A stretch of 64,000 bases of DNA from Inonotus obliquus (Eukaryota > Basidiomycota > Agaricomycetes > Hymenochaetales > Hymenochaetaceae), in assembly GCA_032164295.1 (NCBI GenBank), contig JAJHTX010000001.1, positions 2,542,001 through 2,606,000 of the forward strand, written 5' to 3'. The notes beneath the pieces are model-generated. The model was not told the DNA's origin and made no database searches. It saw only the letters and a program-made list of their open reading frames with translations. How positions within the stretch are numbered: the stretch's first letter is position 1; each line of letters begins with the position of its first letter. Position numbers and translations under genes: made by a program. This document shows positions 39,884 through 51,660 of the stretch, piece by piece.

Positions 39884-41183
39884 ATGGACCCATCGCTATA
39901 CAGAAGTTTCAGGACTTCAAGAGGATTCACGTATTCCTACTATCTCTCTCTTCCTCGTCCTGCGAGCGAGCATAACGTCTTGCTCTGTCATGGCTTTCCC
40001 TCAACGTCAAATGACTGGCATCATCAAGTCGAGTTCTTCAATAAGCAGGGATACGGAGTCATCGTGCCCGAGTAAGCTGTCTATCCTTTCTCTGAAAGTG
40101 TCCGTGTTAAAAGACTGAGTCTGCTCTGTCGCGCAGCTTGTTGGGATACGGAGGGACCGATAAGCCCACGAGAGCCGAATCTTACAGAATGAGTCTCATG
40201 GTCCAAGACATAATCGAACTCCTCGATCACGAGAAGCTCAAGAACATAATTGGCATCGGACATGACTGGTAAATTCCATTCCTTCATGCTATCAGCCTCT
40301 GGTATTCACTAGCGTCTTATGCAGGGGAACAGCCCTTCTCACGCGACTTGCTTATTACCACCCGACGTATTTCAAAGCATTCGGATTCCTTGCGGCGTTT
40401 GTTCCGATAGATCCAGACTTTGAGCTCGAGAAGGTTCTTCATGCAACCCAGAAAGTCTTTGGGTACAGCCTTTTCGGATATTGGGACTTTTACTCCTCCG
40501 ATGACGCTCCAAAGATCATTGAAGGACATGTAAGTGGAAGCTACATTTTCTCAAAAGACGTTATTCATTGAAAATTTTATTTTGTATACCAGATGGAGTC
40601 GTTTTACAGTCTCTTATTTCCTTCCGACCCATTGATCTGGAAGAAACACGTCGCGCCACTCGGAAAAACCAAGGAATGGCTGCTGTCAAACAGAATTGAC
40701 AAAAGGGCCACGTACCTCAGTGAAGCTGTGAGTGGTTCCTGGAATATGATGCACTTAGGACGATTAATTACTTCACACGGTAGGAATGGAGAGAACACCA
40801 GAGGAATCTCCGGCATGGTGGACTCGCAGCTCCATTGTGTTGGTACAAAGCGATGGTCAACGACCATACACCTGCCGAAGAGCGAAGTACGTGCCTCATC
40901 ATTCTCTTTACATCGTATAGTAACAGCTTTATTGATAGAGCTCAAATTGGATATGAACAAACTAAGGATAGACGTTCCAGTCTTTTTCGGCGCCGCATTA
41001 CAGGACTACGTCTGTCGTTCAGAAATGATGAAACAGGTCGTTCAGAAGTTCTGCCCGAACGCGAGGATTGTGGACTTTGATACTGATCATTGGATAAATT
41101 TGGCCGCTCCGGATAAAGTGAACAAAGAGTTATTGGATTGGATTCGGAACGACGTCGAAGGTAGTTCCAGTAACCGTCTATGA
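39884..41183 (+). CDS. Epoxide hydrolase, alpha/beta-hydrolase fold (tandem copy 2)
   Basis: Second member of the array. Exons 39884..40071, 40137..40268, 40325..40529, 40593..40727, 40784..40886 and 40939..41183 close to 335 aa. It keeps HGFP, the nucleophile in GHDWG, the cap-domain Tyr in FGYSLFGYWDFY and the catalytic His in DFDTDHW. It is clearly the closest relative of copy 1: exons 1-5 have the same lengths, and both start MDPxxYRxFxTSRGFTY. All introns are GT-AG. Differences concentrate in the cap region and C-terminus (EGSSSNRL), so substrate range may differ. Confidence 0.9.
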
Positions 41184-42495
41184 GTTGTGAAGTCGTTCTT
41201 GAATTTCCCTTTATGTTCAATGGTACTGTATATTATAATTAGAGTCTGAATAAACTTCCGGCGGCATTGTTTCATTTTTTCATTTTTTCTTCCCCACCGA
41301 TTGCAACTGCGACTTCTTTCTCTCTCGGAGTCGGAATCTCCGACATCCCGTCTTTTTGTCCGGAAACAGTTAGGTATGTACTGAAAAGTGGATGGTGTAA
41401 AAACTTTCTCCATGCTAAAAGTCTCTTGAAAAATGTCCTTCGTAGCAGACTCGACCGTCAAAGCTATATTTGTTCTGGAGCCGGAGATCGGTCCCGACTC
41501 TCGGGGCAGTCAAGAGAGTGAACAGCTTTTCTTGCAGCGAGCATACGACCAGTCTCTGCCAGTGCGGTTAAAAGAATACTCGCATGCCCTTTATGCCTTC
41601 TCAGAAACTTTTCTCTCTTTCCATAAGTTCTCGCACTGTTCCAAGTCCGCGTACACTCTACATTGACGCTCATTTCCTGATCGATCTCGCTGTGGGACCG
41701 GGAGTGTCGTCTCGTCAAATTGTCCACAATCGACAAGAAAGGAATCACAGGAAAGCTGTGAATACAAAGTTCAGAATGACCAAATGTTTAGCCAATTCGG
41801 AAGAGGGTTATACTTTGAATAACATATCAGCAAGCTGTTGTTCCTAACTATTCTAGCCCTTTTCAGTACGACGTTTTTTGAAAGTAAGGATCGCGGGCTA
41901 TGGCTCTAGCCGTCGGGTCCCCGGGTCCCCATAAACACATGAACACTCGTGATTGGGTGGATTCAGAGTGGTAATGAAAGCCTGATACGTGACGACAACT
42001 CGACAGGAGTCTATCTCCTAGACGATCGGACCGAGAGCCAAATCGAATTGGCCACAGTGATTCCCATCAGCGGAACATAATATTGATCAAATAAAAAAAA
42101 TTGAACCTTGTACGGAAGTCGGTCAGATAGTTTTACACGAGAAGATATTTTACTGGCGTCTAACATGACCTATAGGAGTTCTATCTCGACTCTCGCAAGT
42201 CCCGTTGTAGAATCTTCAACGAAGCTGTTGTGTAAGATTTGGCTTCTGATTTCCAAGCCTGCAAACTATGTACAGAATACACGGCGTTCACATACCATGA
42301 GGGTGTTTTTCACCACTGCCGACGCCTCTAGAACCTAGGTGCCTTCTGAAGCACATCGTGTTTCCGTTCGAATCACCTCACCCATTCATCGGGAATTACA
42401 CCGCACCGGTACCAGCGGAGTATATATTCAGACTTCCTTGCGAGTTGACCCACTATTCTGCAGCAGTAGCATCCAATACCGACATTGGACTACCC
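41184..42495. other. Intergenic region between epoxide hydrolase copies 2 and 3
   Basis: This 1.31-kb region has overlapping chance ORFs on both strands (41267-41847 and 42108-42338), none with recognisable motifs. A small inverted repeat (gtcgga/tccgac, about 41329-41343) and a short GGGTCCCC direct repeat (about 41917-41932) are present. Most of it is probably the promoter and 3' flank of the neighbouring hydrolases. Confidence 0.45.
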
Positions 42496-43786
42496 ATGGA
42501 TCCCAGCGACTACAAGGACTTCAAGACGAGTCGCGGTTATTCTTACCATTACTTCTACTCAGCTCCCCAGGGCGAAAAGCCGACGCTCCTTCTCTTACAT
42601 GGGTTCCCTACGATGTCGCTGGATTGGGCCACAGTGGTCCCGTCCTTCAGGAAAGAGGGATACGGCATCATTGCCCCAGATTTACTCGGTATTTCTTTCT
42701 GCGTCGTATGTCATATGCTAGGAGCTCAGTTGCACTCGACGCAGGATATGCTGGCACAGACAAACCTACGGACCCCAAAGAGTATAGGTTGAAGCTCATG
42801 GCGTCTGATATCATCGAGATCCTGGACGCGGAGAAGACCAAGAAAATCATTTCCGTCGCGCATGACTGGTAAGCAACAACATGGCCGTTATATAACCAAC
42901 AAGTGCTTACCCTTTAATATTTTTCTCAGGGGCTGTGGATTGAATTCCCGCACCGCCAATTATTATCAAGACCGTATTGAAGCCTTTGCTTTCCTTGCAA
43001 TCGCGTATTTCCCACCCATTCCAGATGGTTTCCAAATCGATGCTATCAATGATATCAGCGAGAAAATGTTTGGATACCGGTACCTCGGATATTGGAGATT
43101 CTTCGAGCGTCCCGATGCTGCTGATATCATAGAGGCACATGTCAGTTTACGTGCTTTATAACCCTTGGGAAAGATTTCACCCGCCTGATTTGCGAAACCA
43201 GCCAGATTCATTCCGCAGTCTCGGCTATGCAAAAGATCCCAAAGTTCTTCGTGATCATTTCTGCCACGAGGGCCAACTGTACAAATGGCTGACGGCAGAT
43301 CGAATGACAGAAATCGCGCCGTATGTCCCGCAAGAGGTGCGATGCCTGCCTTCACATTATGTTCAACTTCTCTAAGAAGAGTTATCCTGCCCTTCCTGAA
43401 TAAAATTATTCAGGCGATAGCGCTTGGAACCGAACTCGCAAAGAAATACGGATTTAAATCGCCTCTATGCTGGTACAAGGCGGTCCTGGAGGGTCATAAT
43501 TTGAAGGATGATGCAGGTAAGGACCAGTGACGCCGCCCTCTTGTTAGTAAACTGACTCGCTGTGACAGAGATCCCCAAGGAAGATTTTATTATCAAGAAG
43601 CCTGTTTTCTTTGGTGCGACGCTCCAAGATCCAACAGGTCCGGCGGAAATGATGAAAGCGACAATGGCGACCTTTGCGCCCGGGAGCACGGTGGTAGACT
43701 TTGATACGAGCCACTGGGTACTCTTGGAGGCGCCAGAGAAGGTTATTGTAGAGATATCCAGGTGGCTGAAGAGCCTTGGTCATTGA
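42496..43786 (+). CDS. Epoxide hydrolase, alpha/beta-hydrolase fold (tandem copy 3, diverged)
   Basis: Third and most diverged member. Exons 42496..42688, 42745..42868, 42930..43140, 43202..43336, 43414..43516 and 43569..43786 close to 327 aa. Oxyanion HGFP, the nucleophile in AHDWG, the cap Tyr in GYRYLGYWRFF and the catalytic His in DFDTSHW are kept. Exons 4 and 5 still have the lengths 135 and 103 seen in copies 1 and 2, so the gene structure is homologous. Intron 1 sits 8 nt further downstream in aligned codons (after LLG rather than within the preceding Asp codon). Residues after the nucleophile (GCGLNSRTANYY) and the cap (HEGQLYKWLTADRM) differ strongly, suggesting another substrate. 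Confidence 0.87.
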
Positions 43787-44081
43787 ACGCGGCTGAACGA
43801 TTTCAGAGAGTAAGGTTGTATCTATTGCAGCTGTTAGCTAATCAAACATGAGATCACTGTACCTAAACCCACATGGATCGGGTGACGTTTAGCTAATAAC
43901 GTCCGCTTAATCACCGTCAAATAAAATGAACGACGGATCAGAAATGCTGTGAGGTTGGGAAGGGCACAGAAAACCTCAGGTCAGGCGACATCACGTAAGA
44001 AAACGGGAGGAAGAATAATTCAAGAACAATCACAGAACATAACATAGATCAAAATACAGATTCACGTGAATTTCAGATCTC
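43787..44081. other. Convergent region between epoxide hydrolase 3 and WRAP73-like gene
   Basis: This 295-bp gap between facing stop codons is AT-rich near the middle (taataacgtccgcttaatca), compatible with two 3' UTRs. No gene is seen. Confidence 0.45.
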
Positions 44082-46046
44082 CTACCCTGCAGCTTCGTCG
44101 TCGTCCTGCTCAACTTCAAACGCGCAGCAGAACACATCCTTATCCAGCAGTAACAGACCCTTCCCATCCGGGGCCCATCGGACGTTTCTTAGTTGGAATT
44201 TCTCTGATAAAAGATAAATAACAGAATTTCGCGTCAATGTCTCGGATTATATGAAAGAGAATGTAGTTCGTACTCACTTGCTGGAATACCAATGCACTCG
44301 GCAATCTCCTCTTCCTCGACATCGGCATGATCATCGGAGGACCACTCATTACTCCACATGTACATGCCTGCTGCGCCGCAACAAAGGACAAGTGCCCCGG
44401 CGCGCACGGGATTCCAGCGCGCTTGTAGGATTGGATTGGAATGCAGCAAGACGCTGCGCAGTTTGGGTTGGAATCGTTCCGAAGGTGAAGGGAAAGAATA
44501 TATAAACAGAGCAGTAGGACATGAATCTGACCAGGGAGGTATAAGTCATGTGTAATTAGACAGGGAAATGGGAGAATACCATAACGAGCAAGCAATGAGC
44601 TTCCATCTACATTCCACTCGAGTTGAACGAGACCGCTCTTCGGATACGCCTTTGAAGCATCAGCCCTATTAATCGGAACAAACTGTGTGCCCTGTGGTCG
44701 CTCATCTGAAAGAGGGATTAGCAACATAGTGAACGGGTATCCGATCAGGAACGCACAAGACAAGTAGCCACGCCCTAGTGTGGCTTCTATCCAATTCAAG
44801 GGTTCTCTCCAAACAGTCTGAGGACCGTAGGTTCAACCGGAAGAAATACGACATATCATCAACTCGACTCACGATGTCGGATGGAATTCGACTATTGAGT
44901 TCGAGAGTCGCTACACACGACCAGCTCAGGCAGTCCAAAATATAGATCTGGGGTCCAAATACATTTACGAGTCCCTCGTGGAAGACAAAAAAAGCTCACT
45001 TTGTCAGTGTAACCTCCAACCGCTATGAATGAGCCAGATGGATGCCATGCCACGGATCGCACACCGAGGCCAGGATCAGGATCGGGTGTAAATGTTGATA
45101 GTAAAGTACCTGTCAGCGTCAGAATGCAGAGTTTGAACTAATATCTCAAATCATAAAAATCGAGTCGAATCAAACGTGTTTGTGTTGTGCCTCACCTCAA
45201 GGGGACCTTCCCAAACGGCGACGTGCTTGCCCGTTGGAGATATGGACAAAGATGCTAGCGAGGAGGTCGGAACTGCATAATGCTAGAACTAAGCCCCATC
45301 AGCGGCAATAAGGAGATCAAGGCTCGAAGCGCACTCTTGCTTGCTTATATGATTCGCCAGCATCATAAACACCGAGCATATCTTTCGATTTGTGTCGCTC
45401 GGCGAGGACAAAATAGCGACCGTCGCGCCGGAAGGCATAACCTGAAATACGATGTAAAGAATGAAATTCGCGAGTTTGCACAAGGAAGTTGTCAAGATAC
45501 CTCGATCAGGATACTTGGGGAATTGGATATGCGTTGCAGCACCGGTGAGGAGCGACCAGACCGTCACTCGGAGCTGAGAGCTTTTGTGAGCGAACTAAAT
45601 ACGAGGGCCCGAAAGTAACATACACCCCACTCAGAGAAGCACAGTATGTGCCGACCATCTGGGGACCATTCAGCTCTTACAAGGCCCTCGACACCAGCTT
45701 CAATGCGTGCGGACCAGTCTTCGTCACGCATTTTGAAAACATTGACGATAGCATGGCGTGCCGAAGCGGCAAAGAGAAACTCCGAGTCAGCGGACCAACC
45801 GATATGGCTTATTAAGGAGGGTTCGGCGGTTGATGATGCGGACGGTGAGTGCCTGTTGGAGTTTGTGGTGGCTATCGAAAGGTTCGTGGGCGACGGAGCC
45901 GTGTCGACGCGCCACGCTCGCGTAATCTGGAAAGTATCCGCGCGTCGAGCAATGAGGCGATCTTGGACTGCGTTGGCCACCCAATGGGCGCCATTGCTGA
46001 AGGCGACGAGACCGTTGGACTGTTGAAAGAGCTCTGTATAATCCAT
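44082..46046 (-). CDS. WD40 protein WRAP73/WDR8-like
   Basis: Relative of WRAP73 (Wdr8), which in fission yeast and animals works at microtubule-organising centres with Msd1/SSX2IP to anchor microtubules. Many small exons run from the start MDYTELFQQSNGLVAFSNG to the end EVEQDDDEAAG. Family signatures appear in order: VRAEWSPDGRHILCFSEWG, LRVTVWSLLTGAATHIQFPK, YAFRRDGRYFVLAERHKSKD, LRHFALPTSSLA-like, LSISPTGKHVAVWEGPLE, VRSVAWHPSGSFIAVGGYTDK, LVQLEWNVDGSSLLAR, and the late blade with RWNPVRAGALVLCCGAAGMY. The acidic tail is natural for this family. The gene is divergent from the MFS transporter. Not every splice site was fixed, but no frame break was found in the parts examined. Confidence 0.85.
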
Positions 46047-46253
46047 GACGGAAGCAGACTGGACTGGTGATTACAACTTACTCAGTTACTGGCCGGAATG
46101 GGCGAAAAGGTTTGGTTTGGTCACGAGACCGGGCGGAAGCCGTGTCCGTTTATGGCAATGCAGATCATCCGGGTATTCTTATCCTTATTAATGTCTTGGC
46201 CAGTCGGTCGGTCATGGTGGTCAGCACCTACCAGTCATGTATTTACCCAGAAA

Positions 46254-46262
46254 TTTATATAG
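46254..46262 (+). promoter_or_regulatory. TATA-like box of the MFS transporter gene
   Basis: TTTATATAG about 70 bp upstream of the transporter start codon, followed by a pyrimidine-rich stretch. The placement fits a core promoter. Confidence 0.4.
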
Positions 46263-46331
46263 TCCGTCCTTCCCGATGTTCTCTGCCGTCCCTTTTTTAT
46301 CCCCTTTACCCTCGTCTCTTAGCCCTCAGAA

Positions 46332-48371
46332 ATGGCCTCTACGTCTGCTACGCCGACCATCGTCGAGGACCGCAGCGAGACGAGTAGTCTCAATGAGGAA
46401 TTTCAGCATCGTTACTTCCCTGGACCAGAAGAACAGAAGGCGAACTCATACCTCGTTGAATTTGATCCGGATGATCCTCTGAATCCAAAGGTCAGTATTT
46501 CTGGCATTGGATGCCTTTGATTCAGCATTAACGGTGAAATACAGAACTGGAGTCGCGGATACCGATGGTATCTAACAATACTGGCGGGTATTCTAGTCTT
46601 AAATGCGTGCGTTTTTTCTTTGGCGATTACGACCAAAAGGCTGCTTGCTAAATGCTCTGCATAGAACGTTCGCATCATCCGCCCCGTCGGGCATCATTTC
46701 CCAGATCATCGAGGAATTTCACATGTCACGGGAAGTGGCCGTTCTCACAATCGCACTCTTCGTCGCAGGTTACTGCGTCGGCCCTCTACTTTGGGGCCCC
46801 CTCTCGGAGGAGGTGAGCAATCTTAGATCCATTCTTCTTCGTGAAGGATCTAACACAATCCTCAGTATGGTCGTAGACCGGTTTTCATAATTTCGTTCAT
46901 TGTTTACACCGGCTTCCAAGTGGGCTGTGCTCTTTCAAAGAATACGGCAAGCATCATCGTTTTTCGACTTCTAGGAGGGACATTCGCTGCAGCTCCTCTA
47001 ACCAATAGCGGGTGAGCTTCTGGTTCTCATAATATTTTATGATCGGTACTGACGCTGTTTTCAGCGCGGTAATTTCTGATGTGTAAGTTGTATCAAAACT
47101 CAGCTCTGTGTGCGCCTCTAAGTTCTACTTAGTTGGGATGCTGGTACCCGCGGAAAGGCTCTTGCGTTATTTACACTCGCCCCCTTTGCGGGTCCTTCAC
47201 TTGGACCTATTGTTGGTGGCTATATCACGACAGCCGGTGTATCCTGGCGTTGGTTGTTCTGGGTCCTGACAATGTTTGCTGGTGTTTGTCTGGCATTCAT
47301 CATCTTTACAATGCCAGAGACTTACGCGTAGGTGTTATAACATTTTCTCAAGATCTCAGTAGTCTTATTCTTGGTCTGTTTTTCTGACAGCCCGGTCATC
47401 ATGGCGTCGAAAGCGAAGGCCTTGAGACTCAGAACGGGTGACGAAAACTTTTATGCACCAATAGAAAAACACGAAAAAGAGAGTCTCATAAAACGCATCG
47501 AGCATACAGTTGCACGACCTTTCAAGGTTTTGTTCCAGGAGCCGATGCTCATCGCAATCACGTTATATATGAGCGTAAGTAATAAATCTCCTGTCATCGA
47601 GTGTATTTTTTTCACTTCGCATTTTAGTTCGTGTATGGATGCATTTACCTGCTTTTCGAGGCGTACCCAATTGTGTTTGAGGAAGGCCATCATATGTCAA
47701 CAGGAGCTGTAGGATTGACGTTCCTTCCTGTATTCCTAGGTGGAGTCTTGGGGGTTTTTGTATACCTCATCTTCTTCAATCCTCGGTACGAGCGATTGCT
47801 AGAAGAACATGCACCCGATATGATGCCTCCGGAAGAGCGACTTGACATAGCTTTAATCGCGGCTCCCATATTCGCTGCTTCATTCTTCTGGTTCGGTTGG
47901 ACATCGTATCCATCAATCTCGTTCTGGGCACCAATGCTGGCTGGTTTAGGCATGGGTTTCTCTGTGGTGTTCATCTTTGTAAGTTTCTCATAGCAACCCC
48001 ATACTTGACCTAGATCCTGAAGTTTTCTTAGTTGGCGCTGTTCAACTACATGATAGACGCGTATCTATTTGTCGCGGCTTCCGCTTTAGCGGCCAACACG
48101 GTGGTCCGAAGCTCCTTCGGTGCCGCCTTCCCTCTATTCGCAAGCCAAATGTACCAAGCACTAACTCCTCAATGGGCTTCTTCGTTGATCGGCTTTATTG
48201 CGGTGATAATGATTCCAATACCTTTCGCTCTGAAAAGGTACTTTCAAGCTTACTTCCAACTTTTGTTATTTACGAAACTCACACTTCATTAGATACGGTG
48301 AAAAGCTTCGTAGACATTCTAAGCACGCTCCATCAGCTCCGAAGGCGAAGGTGGAGCAATCGGATGTCTGA
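46332..48371 (+). CDS. MFS multidrug/polyamine transporter, DHA1 family
   Basis: Proton antiporter expected in the plasma membrane, exporting drugs, polyamines or metabolites. Ten exons (46332..46490, 46545..46606, 46665..46812, 46866..47011, 47065..47082, 47133..47327, 47391..47574, 47628..47978, 48032..48237, 48293..48371) close to 515 aa. The DHA1 N-terminal hallmark DPDDPLNPKNWS is followed by TM1. Motif A between TM2 and TM3 reads GPLSEEYGRRPVF; TM5 has GPSLGPIVGGY (antiporter motif C); a long cytosolic loop follows TM6 (KHEKESLIKRIEH). The second half has six further helices and ends in a basic tail. Exon 5 is an 18-nt micro-exon. Substrate cannot be told from sequence. Confidence 0.92.
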
Positions 48372-48992
48372 ATGTTTTGACGTGAATTTCAGTTTCCTAA
48401 CTCTGCCGATGATTGACATGTATCCATACAACCTTATTTTTTGGATTTTCACCGGACTGTCCATAGCTCATTTTACTAATCATGTTTATTTTTGCATTAC
48501 TGTATCATGTATGGTTTATATTTTCTTGGTTTACTCGCATTTTGGGTAGTGTCTACTGCATGTGTTTTCGGCATCGGCATAATTGTAATCTGGCGGCTTG
48601 ATTTGAATAATAGCATGCCGGGTTTTCGGGTTTTCTATACGTTGGCTGAATAATGAGGCGAGTCTTGAATGAAGCCCAACCTGTATTTAGTGATCACACT
48701 CACACGAAATGGGCACGCGGATAACCGTTCCGCCCGACTTCTAACTTCTACCATGTGCTTCCATGTTTCTCCCACAGACAAGAACAGACAAGAAAGGGAT
48801 TATACATGCATGAGAGAGGTCTCACTGGGTCGCTTTCCCTCTAGCCTGGACACCTAATAGCACTAGCTTGAGGATAGGCGGAAAGATCAAGCAAGTAATT
48901 ATGCGCTTCATATCGGCTATCGGCAGGAAGAAACTGAACCGAACATTGCTACTTCCCACAGTAGGAACGGAACTATAGTTGAACAAATCTAG
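48372..48992. other. Intergenic region between MFS transporter and gamma-glutamyltransferase
   Basis: This 621-bp interval holds the transporter 3' flank (T-rich, 48380-48540) and the promoter of the next gene. No supported ORF is present; the ORF at 48669-48857 is short and featureless. Confidence 0.45.
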
Positions 48993-51540
48993 ATGTCTAA
49001 TCCGAGGGGAATAGATTGGTCAAAAATTGACCAGCCAGAGCTCGTCTTGCAGCCCTTTGCAAGTCGGCGATCGCAAGTATACGGTACAAAGGGAGTCGTT
49101 TCGGCTTCTCAGCCACTTGCAGTGGAGGCAGGACTAGAAATTTTAAGGAAGGGCGGAAATGCTGGTGTGTTTTCTTATAAGCTATCAGTGAAGAAAGGCT
49201 CGGAATAGTTAATGTCGGACGTTGTAGCCGACGCTGCAGTAGCAACATCGATAGCTTTAAACGTTACAGAACCCAGTTCTTGTGGCATCGGCGGGCAAGT
49301 TCAAAAATCAGCCATAAATTTCATTAATCAAAAGGTACTAACCTTGTGACCTACCAGAGATGCTTTTGTTCTTTTCTATGATGCAAAGACAAAAGAAGTG
49401 AAGGGCCTCAACGGATCTGGACGTTCCCCGCAAAGGCTCACATTAGACTATGTGCGATCGCGCGGCATCACGGGCAGCTCCATTCCCTTGACCGACCTGA
49501 ACTGCGTCACCGTGCCTGGAGCGGCAGCAGCTTGGGTCGATGCTGTCGAGAAGTTTGGAAGTGGAAAGCTGAATGTTGCACAGGTTTTCGAGCCTGCGAT
49601 TAGACTGGCCGAAGAAGGGTGAGCAGAATAGACAGCCTTTATCGCAGTAGGTGAATTTACTAGATGAGATTCACAGAGTTCCAGTATCAGAAATACATAG
49701 CTACGCTGTAGGAAAGCCCGTGCAGAGTCGCTGCTTTTCTTTGACCGAGTTTACTTTTTCCAGTGGCAAAGATCAGAATCCTTGATTAAGGGAGCTTCCC
49801 CAGATGGAGACGCCATGCTTCTCAACGGGAGGGCGCCTCTTCTTGGACAAATCATGAGGTTCCCCGATCTCGCAAACACTTTCAAGACTGTTGCAGAGCA
49901 TGGGAAGGACGGATTTTACAAAGGCCGAATTGCAGAAGCAATCGTCGAGCTAATACAGAGTAAAGGTGGGGTAATGGAGCTTGACGACCTCGCAAAGCAT
50001 GAGACGGAATTCGTTGAGCCGATCAGTTATACCTATGGTGGCGAAGTTACCGTCTACGAAGTAAGCACAGGCTCATGGTTTTCAGCGAGAGGCTGATCGA
50101 GTGTCTGAAGTGCCCACCCAATGGCCAAGGTTTGACAGTCAATCTTCAGAGCTAGTTATCAGTATTCATACAGAAAGGCCGCTTCCAGGCATTACGGCGT
50201 TATTGGCGCTGGGAATTATCGATGCCATCCAGGACCTGGGGATAACCAGACCCGTACAAGAGATGGAGCACAATTCCGCCGAATATCTCCACCTCCTTGT
50301 AGAGTCCCTGAGGTAAAGTCCCTCGACAGTTGGGCGTCCTGCTCCGATTTACGAGAACAATCAATCAACTAGACTTGCGTTTGCGGATAGCCAGTATTAC
50401 GTGACAGACCCTGACTTCGGGTACGCGCCAGTGAAGGAGCTATTGAGCAAGGTCTGTGCCTAGGCCTGACACTGGAGTGAGAAAATCCTAATGTCTGTCT
50501 TCAGGAGTACCTCGCTTCACGGGCAAGGCTGTTTAATCCATCAAAGACTAATCCCAGAGTTGTTCATGTCAGTTACAGAGAACTGATAAGGAGTAGAGTG
50601 CTCACCCTGAGTGTCTAGGGTAACCCTGTAAATTCATCGGACACAGTGTATTTCTCCGGTATGTCCTCTCTATCTGTTATTATGTTCCACAATCATAGCG
50701 TCAGTCGTGGACCAGTGGGGGAATGCGTGCAGCTTCATACAGAGTAATTATGCAGGCACGTTCAGCAGCCCCTTAGACATCTCGTACTGCTGACGTTATT
50801 GCTTCTAGGATTTGGCACAGGGGGTCAGGATAGTCACTTATCACGATAGACTCGTTATGGCCTAACGCAGTCGTCCCTAGCCATACCCAAGGGTTGCGGC
50901 TTCACCTTACAGAACCGTGGATCGGGCTTCCTTCTCCAAGAGGGTCACCCTAATGCGCTCCAAGTTAGTCATCTCCTTTATGAAGTGGAAGATTACCTGA
51001 ATCCAAGGTGAAATTTTCCACCAGGGCGGTAAGCGTCCCTATCATACGATAATACCAGCCATGGCGCTTCGCGGGGACGATCTATTCCTTTCCTATGGTG
51101 TGATGGGAGGGTTTATGCAGCCCCAAGGACATGTCCAAGTACTCTTCAACATGCTTCGCGGGTTCACTGCGCAGGCTGCCCTGGACGCACCCCGTTTTTG
51201 TATCTCCCCTGGGTCACCAGATGCCGAGGTGAAGGACTCCGAGGAAAAGGCCGGAGACGTCAACAGCGAGGTATACTTTGAAGAGGGTATTCCCGAGTCC
51301 GTTGTGGAGAAACTCCGAGGTGCGTTCAATCCTGAAACGTCGCGGATGAGTTTAACCGACAAAGCTTGGTTGGATCTACTAGAAATGGGTCATGATGCTC
51401 GCATAGCCAGGGACTTCCAGAGGAGCATGCTTGGTCGAGGTCAGGTCATTCAGAAAATCGTCGATAAAGGCACGGGTCGTACTGTCTGGGCAGCTGGTTC
51501 GGACCCCCGCGCGGACGGACATGCAGTAGCTCACATATGA
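48993..51540 (+). CDS. Gamma-glutamyltransferase-like Ntn hydrolase, cytosolic type
   Basis: Family enzymes cleave or transfer the gamma-glutamyl group of glutathione and its conjugates. Reading across introns gives the expected order: [122 protein letters not shown], the autocleavage region [18 protein letters not shown] with its catalytic Thr, [23 protein letters not shown] and [14 protein letters not shown]. The C-terminus has a small acidic insertion ([11 protein letters not shown]). No signal peptide or anchor is present, unlike the secreted/ER GGTs; this resembles the bacterial-type cytosolic subgroup. One intron (50756-50808) must start with GC. Many small exons were not all fixed exactly. 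Confidence 0.88.
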
Positions 51541-51660
51541 GATTATTGCGGTTTAGGATGAACAGTCGACATCTAATGAACGGATCGGATAAGTGATGTA
51601 AGAACGAATGCAAATGTCCATAATGATGCTGTGTTATGAAAATTTTCGATTGTGATGCGG

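Noticed and set aside
41184..42495. Possible transposon relic in the gap before epoxide hydrolase 3
   Set aside because: Only a 6-bp inverted repeat and short direct repeats were seen; no terminal repeats, target-site duplication or transposase-like coding.
49623..49776. Possible stop-interrupted exon in the gamma-glutamyltransferase gene
   Set aside because: Two short introns around a small exon encoding [10 protein letters not shown] give a continuous frame into [10 protein letters not shown].
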